A DNA stretch of 64,000 nucleotides, taken from assembly GCA_900541745.1 (NCBI GenBank), contig UQLA01000007.1:43371-107370 (forward strand). Reading direction: 5' to 3'. The position numbers and the translations under genes were made by a program. The notes under the pieces are model-generated. The model was not told where the DNA came from and ran no database searches. It worked only from the letters and a program-made list of their open reading frames with translations. Source of the stretch: an uncultured Collinsella sp. (GTDB taxonomy: Bacteria > Actinomycetota > Coriobacteriia > Coriobacteriales > Coriobacteriaceae). Positions 44,202 to 53,972 of this stretch are shown piece by piece. Positions within the stretch are counted from its first letter, which is position 1. Each line of letters begins with the position of its first letter.

Positions 44202-46154
44202 ATGGTCACCGCCGACCCCAAAAAGAAAAAGAAGAAGCGCAAGAAAAAAGAGTCACTCGAGCATAAGCGCAACCGCATCCTGGTAGCGCTGGGCATTTTT
44301 GCCGTGGTGTACGCCCTCGATGAGCTTGGCACCCTCGCCGCCGCATTCGGCACCCCGGGCGACATCTACGCCAGCTTTGTGCTGTTCCTCGTGCCGTTTT
44401 TGATTGCCGGCTACGACGTACTGCAAAAGGCATTCAGTAACATCCGCCGCGGCAAGGCCTTCGACGAGAGCTTCCTTATGGCAGTCGCAACCATCGGCGC
44501 GTTTGCCATGGTGCTCTTCCCCGATACCGACCCGCACATGGCCGAAGGCGCCGCCGTCATGCTGTTCTACCAGGTCGGCGAGCTGTTCCAGGCATATGCC
44601 GTGGGCAAAAGCCGCAAGTCAATCAGCGCCATGATGGACATCGCGCCCGACTACGCTAACGTCGAGCAAGCCGACGGCACACTCGAACAGGTCTTTCCCG
44701 ATGACATCGCCGTCGGCACCGTGATCGTGGTCAAGCCCGGCGAGCGCGTGCCCATCGACGGCGTCATCGTCGAGGGCGAAACCCAGCTCGACACCGCCGC
44801 GCTCACGGGCGAGTCAGTCCCCCGCCCCGCCAAGTCCGGCGACGATATTATCAGCGGCTGCATCAACATGACGGGCCTCATCCACGTGCGCACCACCAAG
44901 CCCTTTGGCGAGTCCACCGTCGCGCGCGTCCTGGAGCTCGTGGAGAATGCCAGCGAAAAGAAGGCACGCACCGAGAACTTCATCACACGCTTCGCCCGCG
45001 TCTACACCCCCGCCGTCACCGGCGCGGCCGCGGTGCTCGCCCTTGGCGGCGGCCTGGTCACCGGTGCCTGGTCCGACTGGATTCTGCGCGGCCTGACTTT
45101 CCTGGTCGTCAGCTGCCCGTGCGCGCTCGTGATCAGCGTGCCGCTGAGCTTCTTTGGCGGCATCGGCGGCGCCTCCAAACTGGGCGTTCTCATCAAGGGT
45201 TCTAACTACCTCGAGACGCTCGCCGACGTGGACACCGTCGTCTTTGACAAGACAGGCACCCTCACCAACGGCACTTTCTCGGTGGTCGCGGTGCACCCCG
45301 AGGCTGGCTATACCGAGCAGTCGTTGCTTGAGGTCGCAGCCCTTGCGGAGTCGTTCTCCGATCACCCCATCGCGCAGTCGGTAAGCACCGCCTACCAGGG
45401 CGAGGTCGACCCCAAACGCGCGAGCGACTCCGCCAACGACGCGGGCCACGGCGTGACGGCAACCATCGACGGCAAGCACGTCGTCGTTGGCAACGCAAAG
45501 ATGCTCGCCGCGGCCGGAGTCGAAGCGCCCGATTGCGAGGTCGTTGGAACGATTCTGCATGTGCTCGTTGACGGCGTGTACGCCGGCCACATCGTGATTG
45601 CAGACACCGTTAAGGCCGATGCCGAGCAGACGATCCGCGACCTGCACGCCGCCGGCGTCAAGCGCACCGTTATGCTCACGGGCGACCGCGAGGAAGTGGC
45701 TGCTGCGGTGGCCAAGCAGCTCGGCCTCGACGAGTTCCATGCGCAGCTGCTGCCGGGCGACAAGGTCGAGCGTGTTGAAGCGCTGCTCGCGGCCGAAAGC
45801 GGTAAGGGCAAGCTCGCCTTTGTCGGCGACGGCATCAACGATGCGCCTGTGCTTACGCGCGCCGATGTGGGCATTGCCATGGGCGCCATGGGCTCCGACG
45901 CTGCGATTGAGGCGGCGGATGTCGTGCTGATGGATGACAAGCCGTCCAACATTTCCCGCGCGATCCGCGTGGCGCGCAAGACCATGTCGATTGTCTGGCA
46001 GAATATCATCTTCGCGCTGGGTATTAAGCTGCTGATTTTGGTGCTTGCGGCGCTCGGCATCGCCAACATGTGGCTTGCGGTCTTTGGCGACGTAGGCGTG
46101 GCAATCATCGCCATCCTGAACGCCATGCGCGCGATGGGTGTCAAGAACCTGTAG
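44202..46154 (+). CDS. cadA: P1B-type heavy-metal ATPase (Zn/Cd export)
   Basis: A 650-residue metal-exporting ATPase. Landmarks in order are the TGES actuator loop (LTGESVPRPAK), the metal-site CPC in SCPCALVISVPLSFFGG, the phosphorylation motif DKTGTLTNG and the hinge GDGINDAPVL. CPC with a SmtB-type repressor fits Zn2+/Cd2+/Pb2+. The N-terminus has a run of Lys (PKKKKKKRKKK) and no CxxC domain; that domain is encoded separately at 43883. GGGAGG lies upstream of the chosen ATG; the frame is open further but without a ribosome site. Confidence 0.93.
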   Translation: MVTADPKKKKKKRKKKESLEHKRNRILVALGIFAVVYALDELGTLAAAFGTPGDIYASFVLFLVPFLIAGYDVLQKAFSNIRRGKAFDESFLMAVATIGAFAMVLFPDTDPHMAEGAAVMLFYQVGELFQAYAVGKSRKSISAMMDIAPDYANVEQADGTLEQVFPDDIAVGTVIVVKPGERVPIDGVIVEGETQLDTAALTGESVPRPAKSGDDIISGCINMTGLIHVRTTKPFGESTVARVLELVENASEKKARTENFITRFARVYTPAVTGAAAVLALGGGLVTGAWSDWILRGLTFLVVSCPCALVISVPLSFFGGIGGASKLGVLIKGSNYLETLADVDTVVFDKTGTLTNGTFSVVAVHPEAGYTEQSLLEVAALAESFSDHPIAQSVSTAYQGEVDPKRASDSANDAGHGVTATIDGKHVVVGNAKMLAAAGVEAPDCEVVGTILHVLVDGVYAGHIVIADTVKADAEQTIRDLHAAGVKRTVMLTGDREEVAAAVAKQLGLDEFHAQLLPGDKVERVEALLAAESGKGKLAFVGDGINDAPVLTRADVGIAMGAMGSDAAIEAADVVLMDDKPSNISRAIRVARKTMSIVWQNIIFALGIKLLILVLAALGIANMWLAVFGDVGVAIIAILNAMRAMGVKNL

Positions 46155-46170
46155 CGTTCGTGGGCTGTCC

Positions 46171-46299
46171 GGCCGGGACCGGGCTTGGTTTTGAAAACGT
46201 CCTCGACCAATGAAGTGCCCCCGTTCTGCTCCTTCGGAGCTACGAACGGGGGCACTTCTGGTCTGCGGAATGTTTTCAAAACCAAGCCCGGTCCCGGCC
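46171..46299. repeat. Nested giant hairpin after the P1B ATPase gene
   Basis: Outer arms of 28 bp (46171-46198 and 46272-46299) are perfect inverted repeats beginning GGCCGGGACCGGGC. Inside lies a second perfect pair of 15 bp, GAAGTGCCCCCGTTC (46212-46226) and its complement (46244-46258). The whole could extrude as a cruciform or end transcription. The remainder of this 420-bp gap has a small hairpin CTCTTTGGGAACGAAGAG (46424-46441) and no gene. Confidence 0.85.
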
Positions 46300-46574
46300 T
46301 GCGGTAACGTTGCTGGCGGTTCTTGGGCATCGCTTGCTGGCGGGGTTCCTTGTCTGAGTTGGACTTAGTTGGTGGGGCCACTGGTCCCGGTCGCTGTCCC
46401 GCGCCTTTGGCGCGGGAGGCGCGCCTCTTTGGGAACGAAGAGATAGCTCAGCTGTGATGGCGTCGCGCACCGAATGCTCCACTTTGGACTGCGTCGGACT
46501 CGTTGTTGTTCGAATCCCCTATCCCCCTTTCGCTGGTTCGCGCTTTACGCGAACTCCGCGCTCCTGGGGGTCAA

Positions 46575-46964
46575 TTAGGCTTCCGTTGTTGCGCCGGCCG
46601 CATCTTCCCGTCCCAACATCGCCCTCAGCTTCTCGAAGCTCTCCTCACTCAGGCAGTGCTCCATGTGGCAACCCTCTTGCGACGCGACATCCGCCGAAAC
46701 ACCGGCTTCCTCGAGCAACCGCACGAAAAAGCAGTGGCGCTCCCACATTTGGCGAGCGACCTCCAGACCACGTTCCGTCAGATGAACGTCGCGCTTGCCC
46801 ATTTCGACATAGCCGCTGTTTTCCAGCGTCGCCATGGCTTTAGAGACGCTCGCCTTGGTCACACCCAGGTATTCGGCGACGTCGATTGAGCGCACCGTGC
46901 CTTGGCGCTCCGAGAGCACATAAATAGATTCGAGATAGTCTTCTCCAGATTCACGTAGGGCCAT
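46575..46964 (-). CDS. DtxR/MntR family metalloregulator
   Basis: A 129-residue protein with the DtxR-type winged helix: GEDYLESIYVLSE at the start, then VAEYLGVTKASVSKAMATLENSGYVE. The C-terminal dimerisation and metal part (ARQMWERHCFF; GCHMEHCLSEE) keeps the Cys/Glu/His ligands, but the SH3-like third domain is absent, so it resembles MntR more than DtxR. It may control Mn or Fe uptake. AAAGGCGG precedes the start. Targets are not evident nearby. Confidence 0.88.
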   Translation of the reverse strand: MALRESGEDYLESIYVLSERQGTVRSIDVAEYLGVTKASVSKAMATLENSGYVEMGKRDVHLTERGLEVARQMWERHCFFVRLLEEAGVSADVASQEGCHMEHCLSEESFEKLRAMLGREDAAGATTEA

Positions 46965-47119
46965 GGGCCGCCTTTCGCGATGATCGTTAGTTAGCCTTTG
47001 GATACTTTCCTTGGCTTACTTTACCGCAAAAGTTGCCCATGTCTTACTACGTTGTTTAAAAAGTTAACCGTGTTTCACAAAATGCGCGGGGCAAGCAGGG
47101 CGACACCGTACGCAACGTA

Positions 47120-47170
47120 CAAGGAGTGTCCCCAGCTGCCGGCACAAAAGGAACGTCCCCAAGTGCCGAG
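47120..47170. repeat. Family B repeat, copy 2 (partial)
   Basis: CAAGGAGTGTCCCCAGCTGCCGGCAC, then GGAACGTCCCCAAGTGCCG, the same modules as at 4929 and 63744. It lies seven bases after the stop of the leftward HAD gene. Confidence 0.7.
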
Positions 47171-47176
47171 CCGCAG

Positions 47177-47947
47177 CTATAGCAGCCCAAAGTGCTTCGC
47201 GGCGTTGTAGATGCCGTCATCGTCTACGGCGGTCGTAACGTAGGTCGCTGCGGCCTTTACGGTCTCCTGCGCGTTGCCCATGGCCACGCTTGTGCCCACG
47301 GCCGAGAACATCGACAGGTCGTTCTCGCCGTCGCCAAAGGCAATCGCCTCGCTCGCGTCGATGCCCAGGCGCTCCAGCGTCGCTGCCACGCCCAGGTCCT
47401 TGCCGCCGTTGGCAGGGATAATGTCGCAGAACAAATCGCACCAGCGCGTAGTGAGCGAATGCGACACGGCGTCGGTCACGATATGCTCGTCGGCCGGGTC
47501 CACAAAGGCGCAGAACTGGTAGACCGGCGCATCAAAGGCATGCTCAAACGGCTCCTCGTGGTAGACGATTCCCGCGTTGCTACCGGCCGTCACGACGCGC
47601 TCGGACAGGCGGTTCACAAACGAGTTCTCGCCCTGCATGCACAGCGAGTCGTAGCGCCCCTGCGCCACCTGGTCCACAATCACCGCAACGTCGTCCGGAT
47701 CAATCGGACAGCTACGGTAAACGCCCTCGGCATCAAAGCAGTGCTGGCCCGAGAGCGTAATGTACGCATCCCAGCCCAAGTTGAACAGCCAATCGGGCAT
47801 CTGGTAGGTCGGACGGCCCGTGGCGATTACGCACGCAATCCCCTGCTCGTGAAAGCTGTCGAGCACCTGCTGCGCCGACGCCGGAATCCGGTGGGTCTTA
47901 AAGCTCAGCAGCGTGCCGTCGATATCGAAAAACGCGGCTTTGATCAT
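47177..47947 (-). CDS. HAD-IIB (Cof-type) phosphatase
   Basis: A 256-residue haloacid dehalogenase-like hydrolase. Motif I is FFDIDGTLLSF (residues 6-16), motif II contains ATGRP, and motif IV is FGDGENDLSMF near 218. The large insert between motifs II and III is the IIB cap. Such enzymes dephosphorylate sugar phosphates, pyridoxal phosphate or flavin precursors; substrate unknown. It begins six bases after the ABC-F stop. Confidence 0.9.
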   Translation of the reverse strand: MIKAAFFDIDGTLLSFKTHRIPASAQQVLDSFHEQGIACVIATGRPTYQMPDWLFNLGWDAYITLSGQHCFDAEGVYRSCPIDPDDVAVIVDQVAQGRYDSLCMQGENSFVNRLSERVVTAGSNAGIVYHEEPFEHAFDAPVYQFCAFVDPADEHIVTDAVSHSLTTRWCDLFCDIIPANGGKDLGVAATLERLGIDASEAIAFGDGENDLSMFSAVGTSVAMGNAQETVKAAATYVTTAVDDDGIYNAAKHFGLL

Positions 47948-47953
47948 CCTCGT

Positions 47954-49813
47954 CTACTCCTCGCCCTCGAGCTTTTCGCTCGCCTCGAGCCACGCCATCT
48001 CCAGCTCGTCCATGGCGGCGTGGGCCTCGTCGATCTTTGCCTGCTGCTCGCCCAGCGCCGTGTAGTTGGTGGGATCGACCTGGGCCATGGCGGCCTCGGC
48101 CTCCTCCACGCGAGCGCGCTGCGTCTCCATCTTGCGCTCGAGCGAGCTCACCTCGCGGCGGAGCTTCTGGCGTTCGGCGTTGGAAAGACCGTTGGGCTGC
48201 CCGCTCGTCTTAGGCTTTTCGGCCGCAACCGCTGCGGCACCGGTGTCGAACGTGCCGGTCTTGGCACTCGGCGCGCCCACGGGCTCGCCCTCGGCGGTGG
48301 CGTTGCACAGGCGCAGGTACTGATCGACGCCGCCGGGCATATGCGTCAGGTGGCCGTCAAGCAGTGCCCACTGTTGGTCGGTCACGCGCTCCATGAGGAA
48401 ACGGTCGTGCGTCACCAGGATCAGCGTGCCGGGCCAGCCGTCCAGCAGATCCTCGACAATCGCGAGCATATCGGTATCCAGGTCGTTGCCCGGCTCGTCC
48501 AGGATAAGCACGTTGGGCTCGTCCAGGATCGTCAGCAGCAGCGACAGGCGACGGCGTTGGCCGCCCGAAAGGTCGCCGATACGACTCCAGAGCTGTTGGG
48601 TCGTAAAGCCCAGGCGCTCGCAGAGCTTCTCGGGCGAAGTCTCCTTGCCGTCGATGACGTAGTACTTCTTATAGTTGCTGAGCACCTCGCGGATCGTGTC
48701 GCCCATGTAGGGCTCGAGCTCCTCGAGCTGCTGCGATAGCACGCCAAAACGTACCGTCTGGCCGATCTTCACGCGGCCGTGCAGGGGCGCGATCTTGCCC
48801 TGAATCACGTCGAGCAGTGTGGACTTACCGGCGCCGTTCTCGCCCAAAAGACCATAGCGGTCGCCCGCGCCGATAAGCCATGTCACGTCGGAGAGCACCT
48901 GCTTGGGCGCGCCATCGGTATCCGCATAGCCGGCATCCACGTCGATCACGTCGATGACCTGCTTGCCCAGGCGGCTCACGGCCAGGCGCTTGAGCTCCAG
49001 CTCGTCACGCACGGGCGGCACGTCGGCGATCAGCTCGCGAGCGGCATCCACGCGAAACTTGGGCTTGGTGGAGCGGGCTTGGGCGCCGCGGCTCAGCCAC
49101 GCGAGCTCCTTGCGTGCCATGTTGCGACGACGCTCCTCGGTGACGGCGGCCATGCGGTCGCGCTCCACGCGCTGCAGGATGTATGCCGAGTAGCCGCCCT
49201 CGAAGGGATCGACCTGGCCGTCGTGGACCTCCCACATGCTGGTGCAGACCTCGTCCAAGAACCAGCGGTCGTGCGTGACCACGAGCATGGCGCCCTGGCC
49301 GCGCTGCCAGCGGGCCTTTAAGTGACGCGCGAGCCAGTTGATGGTACGCATGTCCAGGTGGTTGGTGGGCTCGTCGAGCATGAGCACGTCGTAGTCGCCG
49401 ATCAGCAGGCGCGCGAGGTCCACGCGACGGCGCTGGCCACCCGAAAGCTCGCCCACCGTTCCCTCCCAGGGCACATCGCTAATGAGGCCGGCAAGGATCT
49501 GGCGTGTTCGCGGACTCGACGCCCACTCATACTCGGGCGTGTCGCCCACAACGGCATGATGCACGGTATCGGTGTCGACAAGCTGGTCCTTTTGGCCGAG
49601 CAGGCCGATCGTGGTGCCGCGGCGATGAGTCACGCGGCCGTCGTCGGGCTCCAGCGTGCCGGCGAGCACGCTCAGCAGCGTCGACTTGCCGTCGCCGTTT
49701 TTGCCGACGATGCCAATACGGTCGCCCTCGCCCACGCCGAGCGTCACGCTATCGAAAATATGCTTGGTGGGAAACTCTAGGCTGACGGAATCGCATCCCA
49801 AAAGAATCGCCAT
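47954..49813 (-). CDS. ABC-F family ATP-binding protein
   Basis: A 619-residue protein with two ATP-binding cassettes and no membrane segments. Cassette 1 has GKNGDGKST and LSGGQRRRVDLARLL; cassette 2 has GENGAGKST and LSGGQRRRLSLLLTI. A charged linker (P-site tip region) joins them, and the C-terminal ~90 residues form a coiled coil (EVSSLERKMETQRARVEEAE), as in Uup. ABC-F proteins act on ribosomes or on DNA junctions (Uup). AAGGAG precedes the start; a longer frame to 50011 would run through a repeat. Confidence 0.9.
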   Translation of the reverse strand: MAILLGCDSVSLEFPTKHIFDSVTLGVGEGDRIGIVGKNGDGKSTLLSVLAGTLEPDDGRVTHRRGTTIGLLGQKDQLVDTDTVHHAVVGDTPEYEWASSPRTRQILAGLISDVPWEGTVGELSGGQRRRVDLARLLIGDYDVLMLDEPTNHLDMRTINWLARHLKARWQRGQGAMLVVTHDRWFLDEVCTSMWEVHDGQVDPFEGGYSAYILQRVERDRMAAVTEERRRNMARKELAWLSRGAQARSTKPKFRVDAARELIADVPPVRDELELKRLAVSRLGKQVIDVIDVDAGYADTDGAPKQVLSDVTWLIGAGDRYGLLGENGAGKSTLLDVIQGKIAPLHGRVKIGQTVRFGVLSQQLEELEPYMGDTIREVLSNYKKYYVIDGKETSPEKLCERLGFTTQQLWSRIGDLSGGQRRRLSLLLTILDEPNVLILDEPGNDLDTDMLAIVEDLLDGWPGTLILVTHDRFLMERVTDQQWALLDGHLTHMPGGVDQYLRLCNATAEGEPVGAPSAKTGTFDTGAAAVAAEKPKTSGQPNGLSNAERQKLRREVSSLERKMETQRARVEEAEAAMAQVDPTNYTALGEQQAKIDEAHAAMDELEMAWLEASEKLEGEE

Positions 49814-49871
49814 GTGCCCTGCTCCTTCGTAGAAATTCAACGTTGTCCATGATAGCAGCGAGCCCCACCCC

Positions 49872-49908
49872 AAACCACCACGAAGGTGCCTGTCCCCTTT
49901 GTGGTGGT
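49872..49908. repeat. Family A hairpin repeat, copy 6
   Basis: Same stem as the other copies with one mismatch (ACCACGAAGG). It lies between the pstB terminator and the ABC-F start, in the same 3' context as the others. Confidence 0.88.
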
Positions 49909-49929
49909 CGGTCTGGCAGCGACACAAAA

Positions 49930-49970
49930 AAGGCGGGGCATCTCCCGCAAGAGATGACCCGCCTCTCCAA
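49930..49970 (-). terminator. Rho-independent terminator after pstB
   Basis: On the minus strand GAGGCGGGTCATCTC pairs with GAGATGCCCCGCC around TTGCGG and is followed by TTTTTTGTG. Confidence 0.85.
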
Positions 49971-50019
49971 TCAGTCCCGTGGCGACCGTGGCCGCCACGG
50001 GCCTCAAGCATGTCCCGGA

Positions 50020-50888
<869 letters not shown>

Positions 50889-50892
<4 letters not shown>

Positions 50893-51815
50893 TCGGCCGT
50901 CATCTTCCTTGCCAGTTGCTTGCCCACGATACGGGCAACTATGTTAAACAGCAGCACGCAGATCATCAGCAGTGCAGCGGTGCCCCAAACGATCTGCTGG
51001 GCCTCGGGGCTGCCCTCGCCGTAAATCTTGTAGATGTGCACGGCGAGCGACTCACCGGGGCGGAACACGTTCCAAGCGCAGGTGGGGCTCGACAGGTTAA
51101 AGCTCAAGAAGTTCAAACGCACCGGCGAGCTCATGCCCGAGGTAAAGAGCAGTGCCGCGGCCTCGCCAAACACGCGGCCGGCCGAAAGCACGATGCCGGT
51201 CACGATGGCAGGCATGGCCTCGGGGATCAGGATGTGCAGCGTGGCCTCCCAACGGGTAAGGCCCATGGCCAGGCACGCATCACGCTGGGCCTGTGGCACG
51301 TCCTCGAGCGCCTGCTGAATCACGCGCACCAGGATGGGAATGTTAAACATGGTGAGTGCGACGGCGCCGGAGATGATGGAGTACTTCCAGCCCAGCTGCA
51401 CCGAGAACACCAGAAAGCCGAACATGCCGACGACGATGGAAGGCAGCGAGGACAGCGTCTCGATGGCGGTGGAGGCGATGTCACGGATAGGGCCGTTCGG
51501 TGCGTACTCAACCAGGAAGACCGCTCCGCCCAGGCTGATGGGCACCGAGATGACCAGAGTGATCAGCAGCAGGTAGAACGAGTCGAACAGCTGGTAGAGC
51601 ACGCCGCCCTGGGTACCGTTGGCGCGCGCGGGCTGCGTGAGAAATCCCGGCTGGAACAGCGTCGAGATGCCCTCGAACAGGATATAGGCCACCATGGAGA
51701 CGACGATGAGCATGACGATGGCGGCGATCGCCGTCAGCACGCCCGTGGCGATGCGGTCCTGCTTTTGGACGCGCCCGAGCCTCGCCTCGTCGATATGGAT
51801 GCGCGTGCTAGCCAC
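50889..51815 (-). CDS. pstA: Phosphate ABC transporter permease PstA
   Basis: A 308-residue membrane permease with six helices. The EAA loop (GLTRWEATLHILIPEAMPAIVTG) contacts PstB, and LSSLPSIVVGMFGF is the typical Pst pore segment. It overlaps pstC by eight bases and pstB by four, a translationally coupled operon. Confidence 0.95.
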
Positions 51816-52716
51816 GAGCCTTCGCCCCCTTGCGGCCGATGAGGTGGATAATCAGGATGAAGATGAGGCTCATGCCCATCAGCAGCAGGCCGAGCGCCCA
51901 CAGAACATCGTCCTGGGCCGAGCCCTCAGCATAGACCGCCATGGACGTGGTGAGCGTGGTGGTGATGGTCGAAGCCGGCGACAGCAGCGACGTCGGCATG
52001 ACCTCGATACCGCCGATAACCATGCGCACGGCGAGCGTCTCGCCAAAGGCGCGGGTCATGCCAAGAATGACCGCGGTCATGAGCGACGGCATGGCGGACT
52101 TGAGCACCACGTGCCAGATGGTCTGCCAGCGGGTGTAGCCCAGCGCGAGCGAACCCTGGCGGTAGCTGTCGGGCACGGCGCGCAGGCCATCGACCGAAAG
52201 CGTAGTCATCGTCGGCAGGATCATGACAGCCAGCACGACGGCGCCGGGCAGGATACCCAGGCCCGTGCTCACATGGAAAACACTCTTCATAAGGCCGACG
52301 ACCACGTGAAAACCGATCAGGCCAAAGACGACCGAGGGAATGCCGGTCAAAAGCTCAATAAGCGGCTGAAAGACCTTGGAGCCAAACTTAGGCTGGATCT
52401 CGACCGCAAAGATAGCAGAGCCGATGGCGATGGGCAATGCGATGAGCGTGGAGAGCACCATGACCGCAAACGAGGTGACGATCAGGGGCAGGGCGCCGGT
52501 ATAGGGCAGGCCGTTTTCGGCTGTGTTGGCCAGGTCCCACTTGGTGCCGGTGAAGAACTCGACGACCGAAACGCCGTCCTTGAGAAAAGCCGAGAGGCCC
52601 TTTTGGGCGACCATAAAGATGAGCGCGGCAACGACAAGCGTCACGAGCGCTACGCACGCGCCCGTGACGCCCAGGCCCACGTTCTCAAGGTCGCGCTTTG
52701 GCAGCTGTTTTGCCAT
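51808..52716 (-). CDS. pstC: Phosphate ABC transporter permease PstC
   Basis: A 302-residue permease with six helices. PstC landmarks are LLTGIPSVVFGLIGF and the EAA loop LGYTRWQTIWHVVLKSAMPSLMTAVILG. It forms the transmembrane channel with PstA. It lies 25 bp after pstS. Confidence 0.95.
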   Translation of the reverse strand: MAKQLPKRDLENVGLGVTGACVALVTLVVAALIFMVAQKGLSAFLKDGVSVVEFFTGTKWDLANTAENGLPYTGALPLIVTSFAVMVLSTLIALPIAIGSAIFAVEIQPKFGSKVFQPLIELLTGIPSVVFGLIGFHVVVGLMKSVFHVSTGLGILPGAVVLAVMILPTMTTLSVDGLRAVPDSYRQGSLALGYTRWQTIWHVVLKSAMPSLMTAVILGMTRAFGETLAVRMVIGGIEVMPTSLLSPASTITTTLTTSMAVYAEGSAQDDVLWALGLLLMGMSLIFILIIHLIGRKGAKARG

Positions 52717-52741
52717 TGCAAACCTTTCCGGGGGCGATTAC

Positions 52742-53680
52742 TTATTTAGCAGAGACCTTGCCGCTGGCGTCCTTGACGACCTTCATGGCAGAGACGGGAA
52801 TAAAGCCCTGCTCCTCGACGAGCTTGCCCTGGACGTCGTCGGAAAGCATGAACTCCAGGAAGGCCTTGGTAGCCTCGTCGGCGTCCTTGGAGCAGTACAT
52901 GTGCTCGGTCGCCCAGATCTTGAAGGAGTCGTCGGTGACATTCTTGCTCTTGGGCTCGACGCCCTCGACCTTGATGGCGTTGAACTTGGAGTCATCGAAG
53001 TGCGAGAAGTCCAGGTAGGAGATGGCGTTGTCGGTGCTGGCCATCTGAGTCTGGACATCGCCGGACTTGTCGAGCTCGGCGTCGCCCTTAAAGTCGACGG
53101 CCTCGTCGCCAAAGACGGCGGCCTCAAAGGTAGCGCGGGTACCGGAGCCGGCCTTGCGGTTGAGGACGACGATGGTGGCGTCGTCGCCGCCGACCTCCTT
53201 CCAGTTGGTGATCTGGCCGGAGAAGATGCCCTTGAGCTGCTCGAAGGACAGATCGTCGACCGTCACGTTCTTGGAGACGACGGGGCCCATGCCCACGACG
53301 GCGACCTCGTGGTCGACGAGGTTCTTGACCTGATCGGCCTCGAGCTTGGACTCGGCGAAGACGTCGGAGTTACCGATGGTGACGGTGCCGGCGGCAACAG
53401 CGGTAAGGCCCTTGCCCGAACCGTTGCCCGAACCGGAGATGGAGACGTCGGGGTTGGCATCCATGAACTTCTCGGCAGCAGCCTCGACGAGAGCCTGGAA
53501 CGAGGAGGCACCGTCGTAGGTCACCTCACCGGAGACGGACTCGGCAGCAGCGGCGCTACCCTTGTCGGCAGCGTTGGAAGCGCCTGCGCCACCGCAACCA
53601 ACGAGACCGAGGCCGACGATGCTGGCAAGACCACCAGCGAGGCCGAGGAACTGACGACGAGAATAAGCCTGATCGAGCAT
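52742..53680 (-). CDS. pstS: Phosphate-binding lipoprotein PstS (Tat-type signal)
   Basis: A 312-residue solute-binding protein. The N-terminus SRRQFLGLAGG is a twin-arginine signal, followed by a lipobox LVGC with the lipid-bearing Cys near residue 29; export by Tat with lipid anchoring is therefore likely. The mature part has phosphate-site features (GSGNGSGKGL; NRKAGSGTRATF). The start at 53680 has AAAGGAAG five bases upstream; a frame extending to 53926 would reach into a repeat. It heads the pstSCAB operon. Confidence 0.95.
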   Translation of the reverse strand: MLDQAYSRRQFLGLAGGLASIVGLGLVGCGGAGASNAADKGSAAAAESVSGEVTYDGASSFQALVEAAAEKFMDANPDVSISGSGNGSGKGLTAVAAGTVTIGNSDVFAESKLEADQVKNLVDHEVAVVGMGPVVSKNVTVDDLSFEQLKGIFSGQITNWKEVGGDDATIVVLNRKAGSGTRATFEAAVFGDEAVDFKGDAELDKSGDVQTQMASTDNAISYLDFSHFDDSKFNAIKVEGVEPKSKNVTDDSFKIWATEHMYCSKDADEATKAFLEFMLSDDVQGKLVEEQGFIPVSAMKVVKDASGKVSAK

Positions 53681-53883
53681 GATCTTCCTTTCATACATGC
53701 GACTCGCGGGCACCCCGCCCGCTTTGCTGTTTGGAAAGATACGGCCCCGACCGGGCAACGTCCGCGCCAACTGCGGTTTCTTACAGGCATCTGATAGACC
53801 CTTACCGCAAGCGCGGCTCGGCTTTACAAACGAATAACAATCCCCACCCAAGCATGGCGCGCCTTTTACACCAATAAAAACAA

Positions 53884-53950
53884 AGTTGCGGTGAAATAGT
53901 TCCTGTTTGGCCATCAAATGGCCCATTCTAGGAACTATTCCACCGCAACT
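53884..53950. repeat. Family C hairpin repeat, copy 1
   Basis: AGTTGCGGTGAAATAGTTCC (53884-53903) and GGAACTATTCCACCGCAACT (53931-53950) pair with one mismatch. It sits 22 bp after the leftward PepV-type stop and is a likely terminator. Related copies are at 57157 and 60719. Confidence 0.88.
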
Positions 53951-53972
53951 TAGATTGGGAAACCGCGAAACC

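Noticed and set aside
46440..46525. Possible tRNA or tRNA remnant (TAGCTCAGCTG D-arm-like and GTTCGAATCCCC T-loop-like words)
   Set aside because: No acceptor stem, anticodon stem or T stem pairs properly on either strand, and spacing is wrong; at most a degraded remnant.
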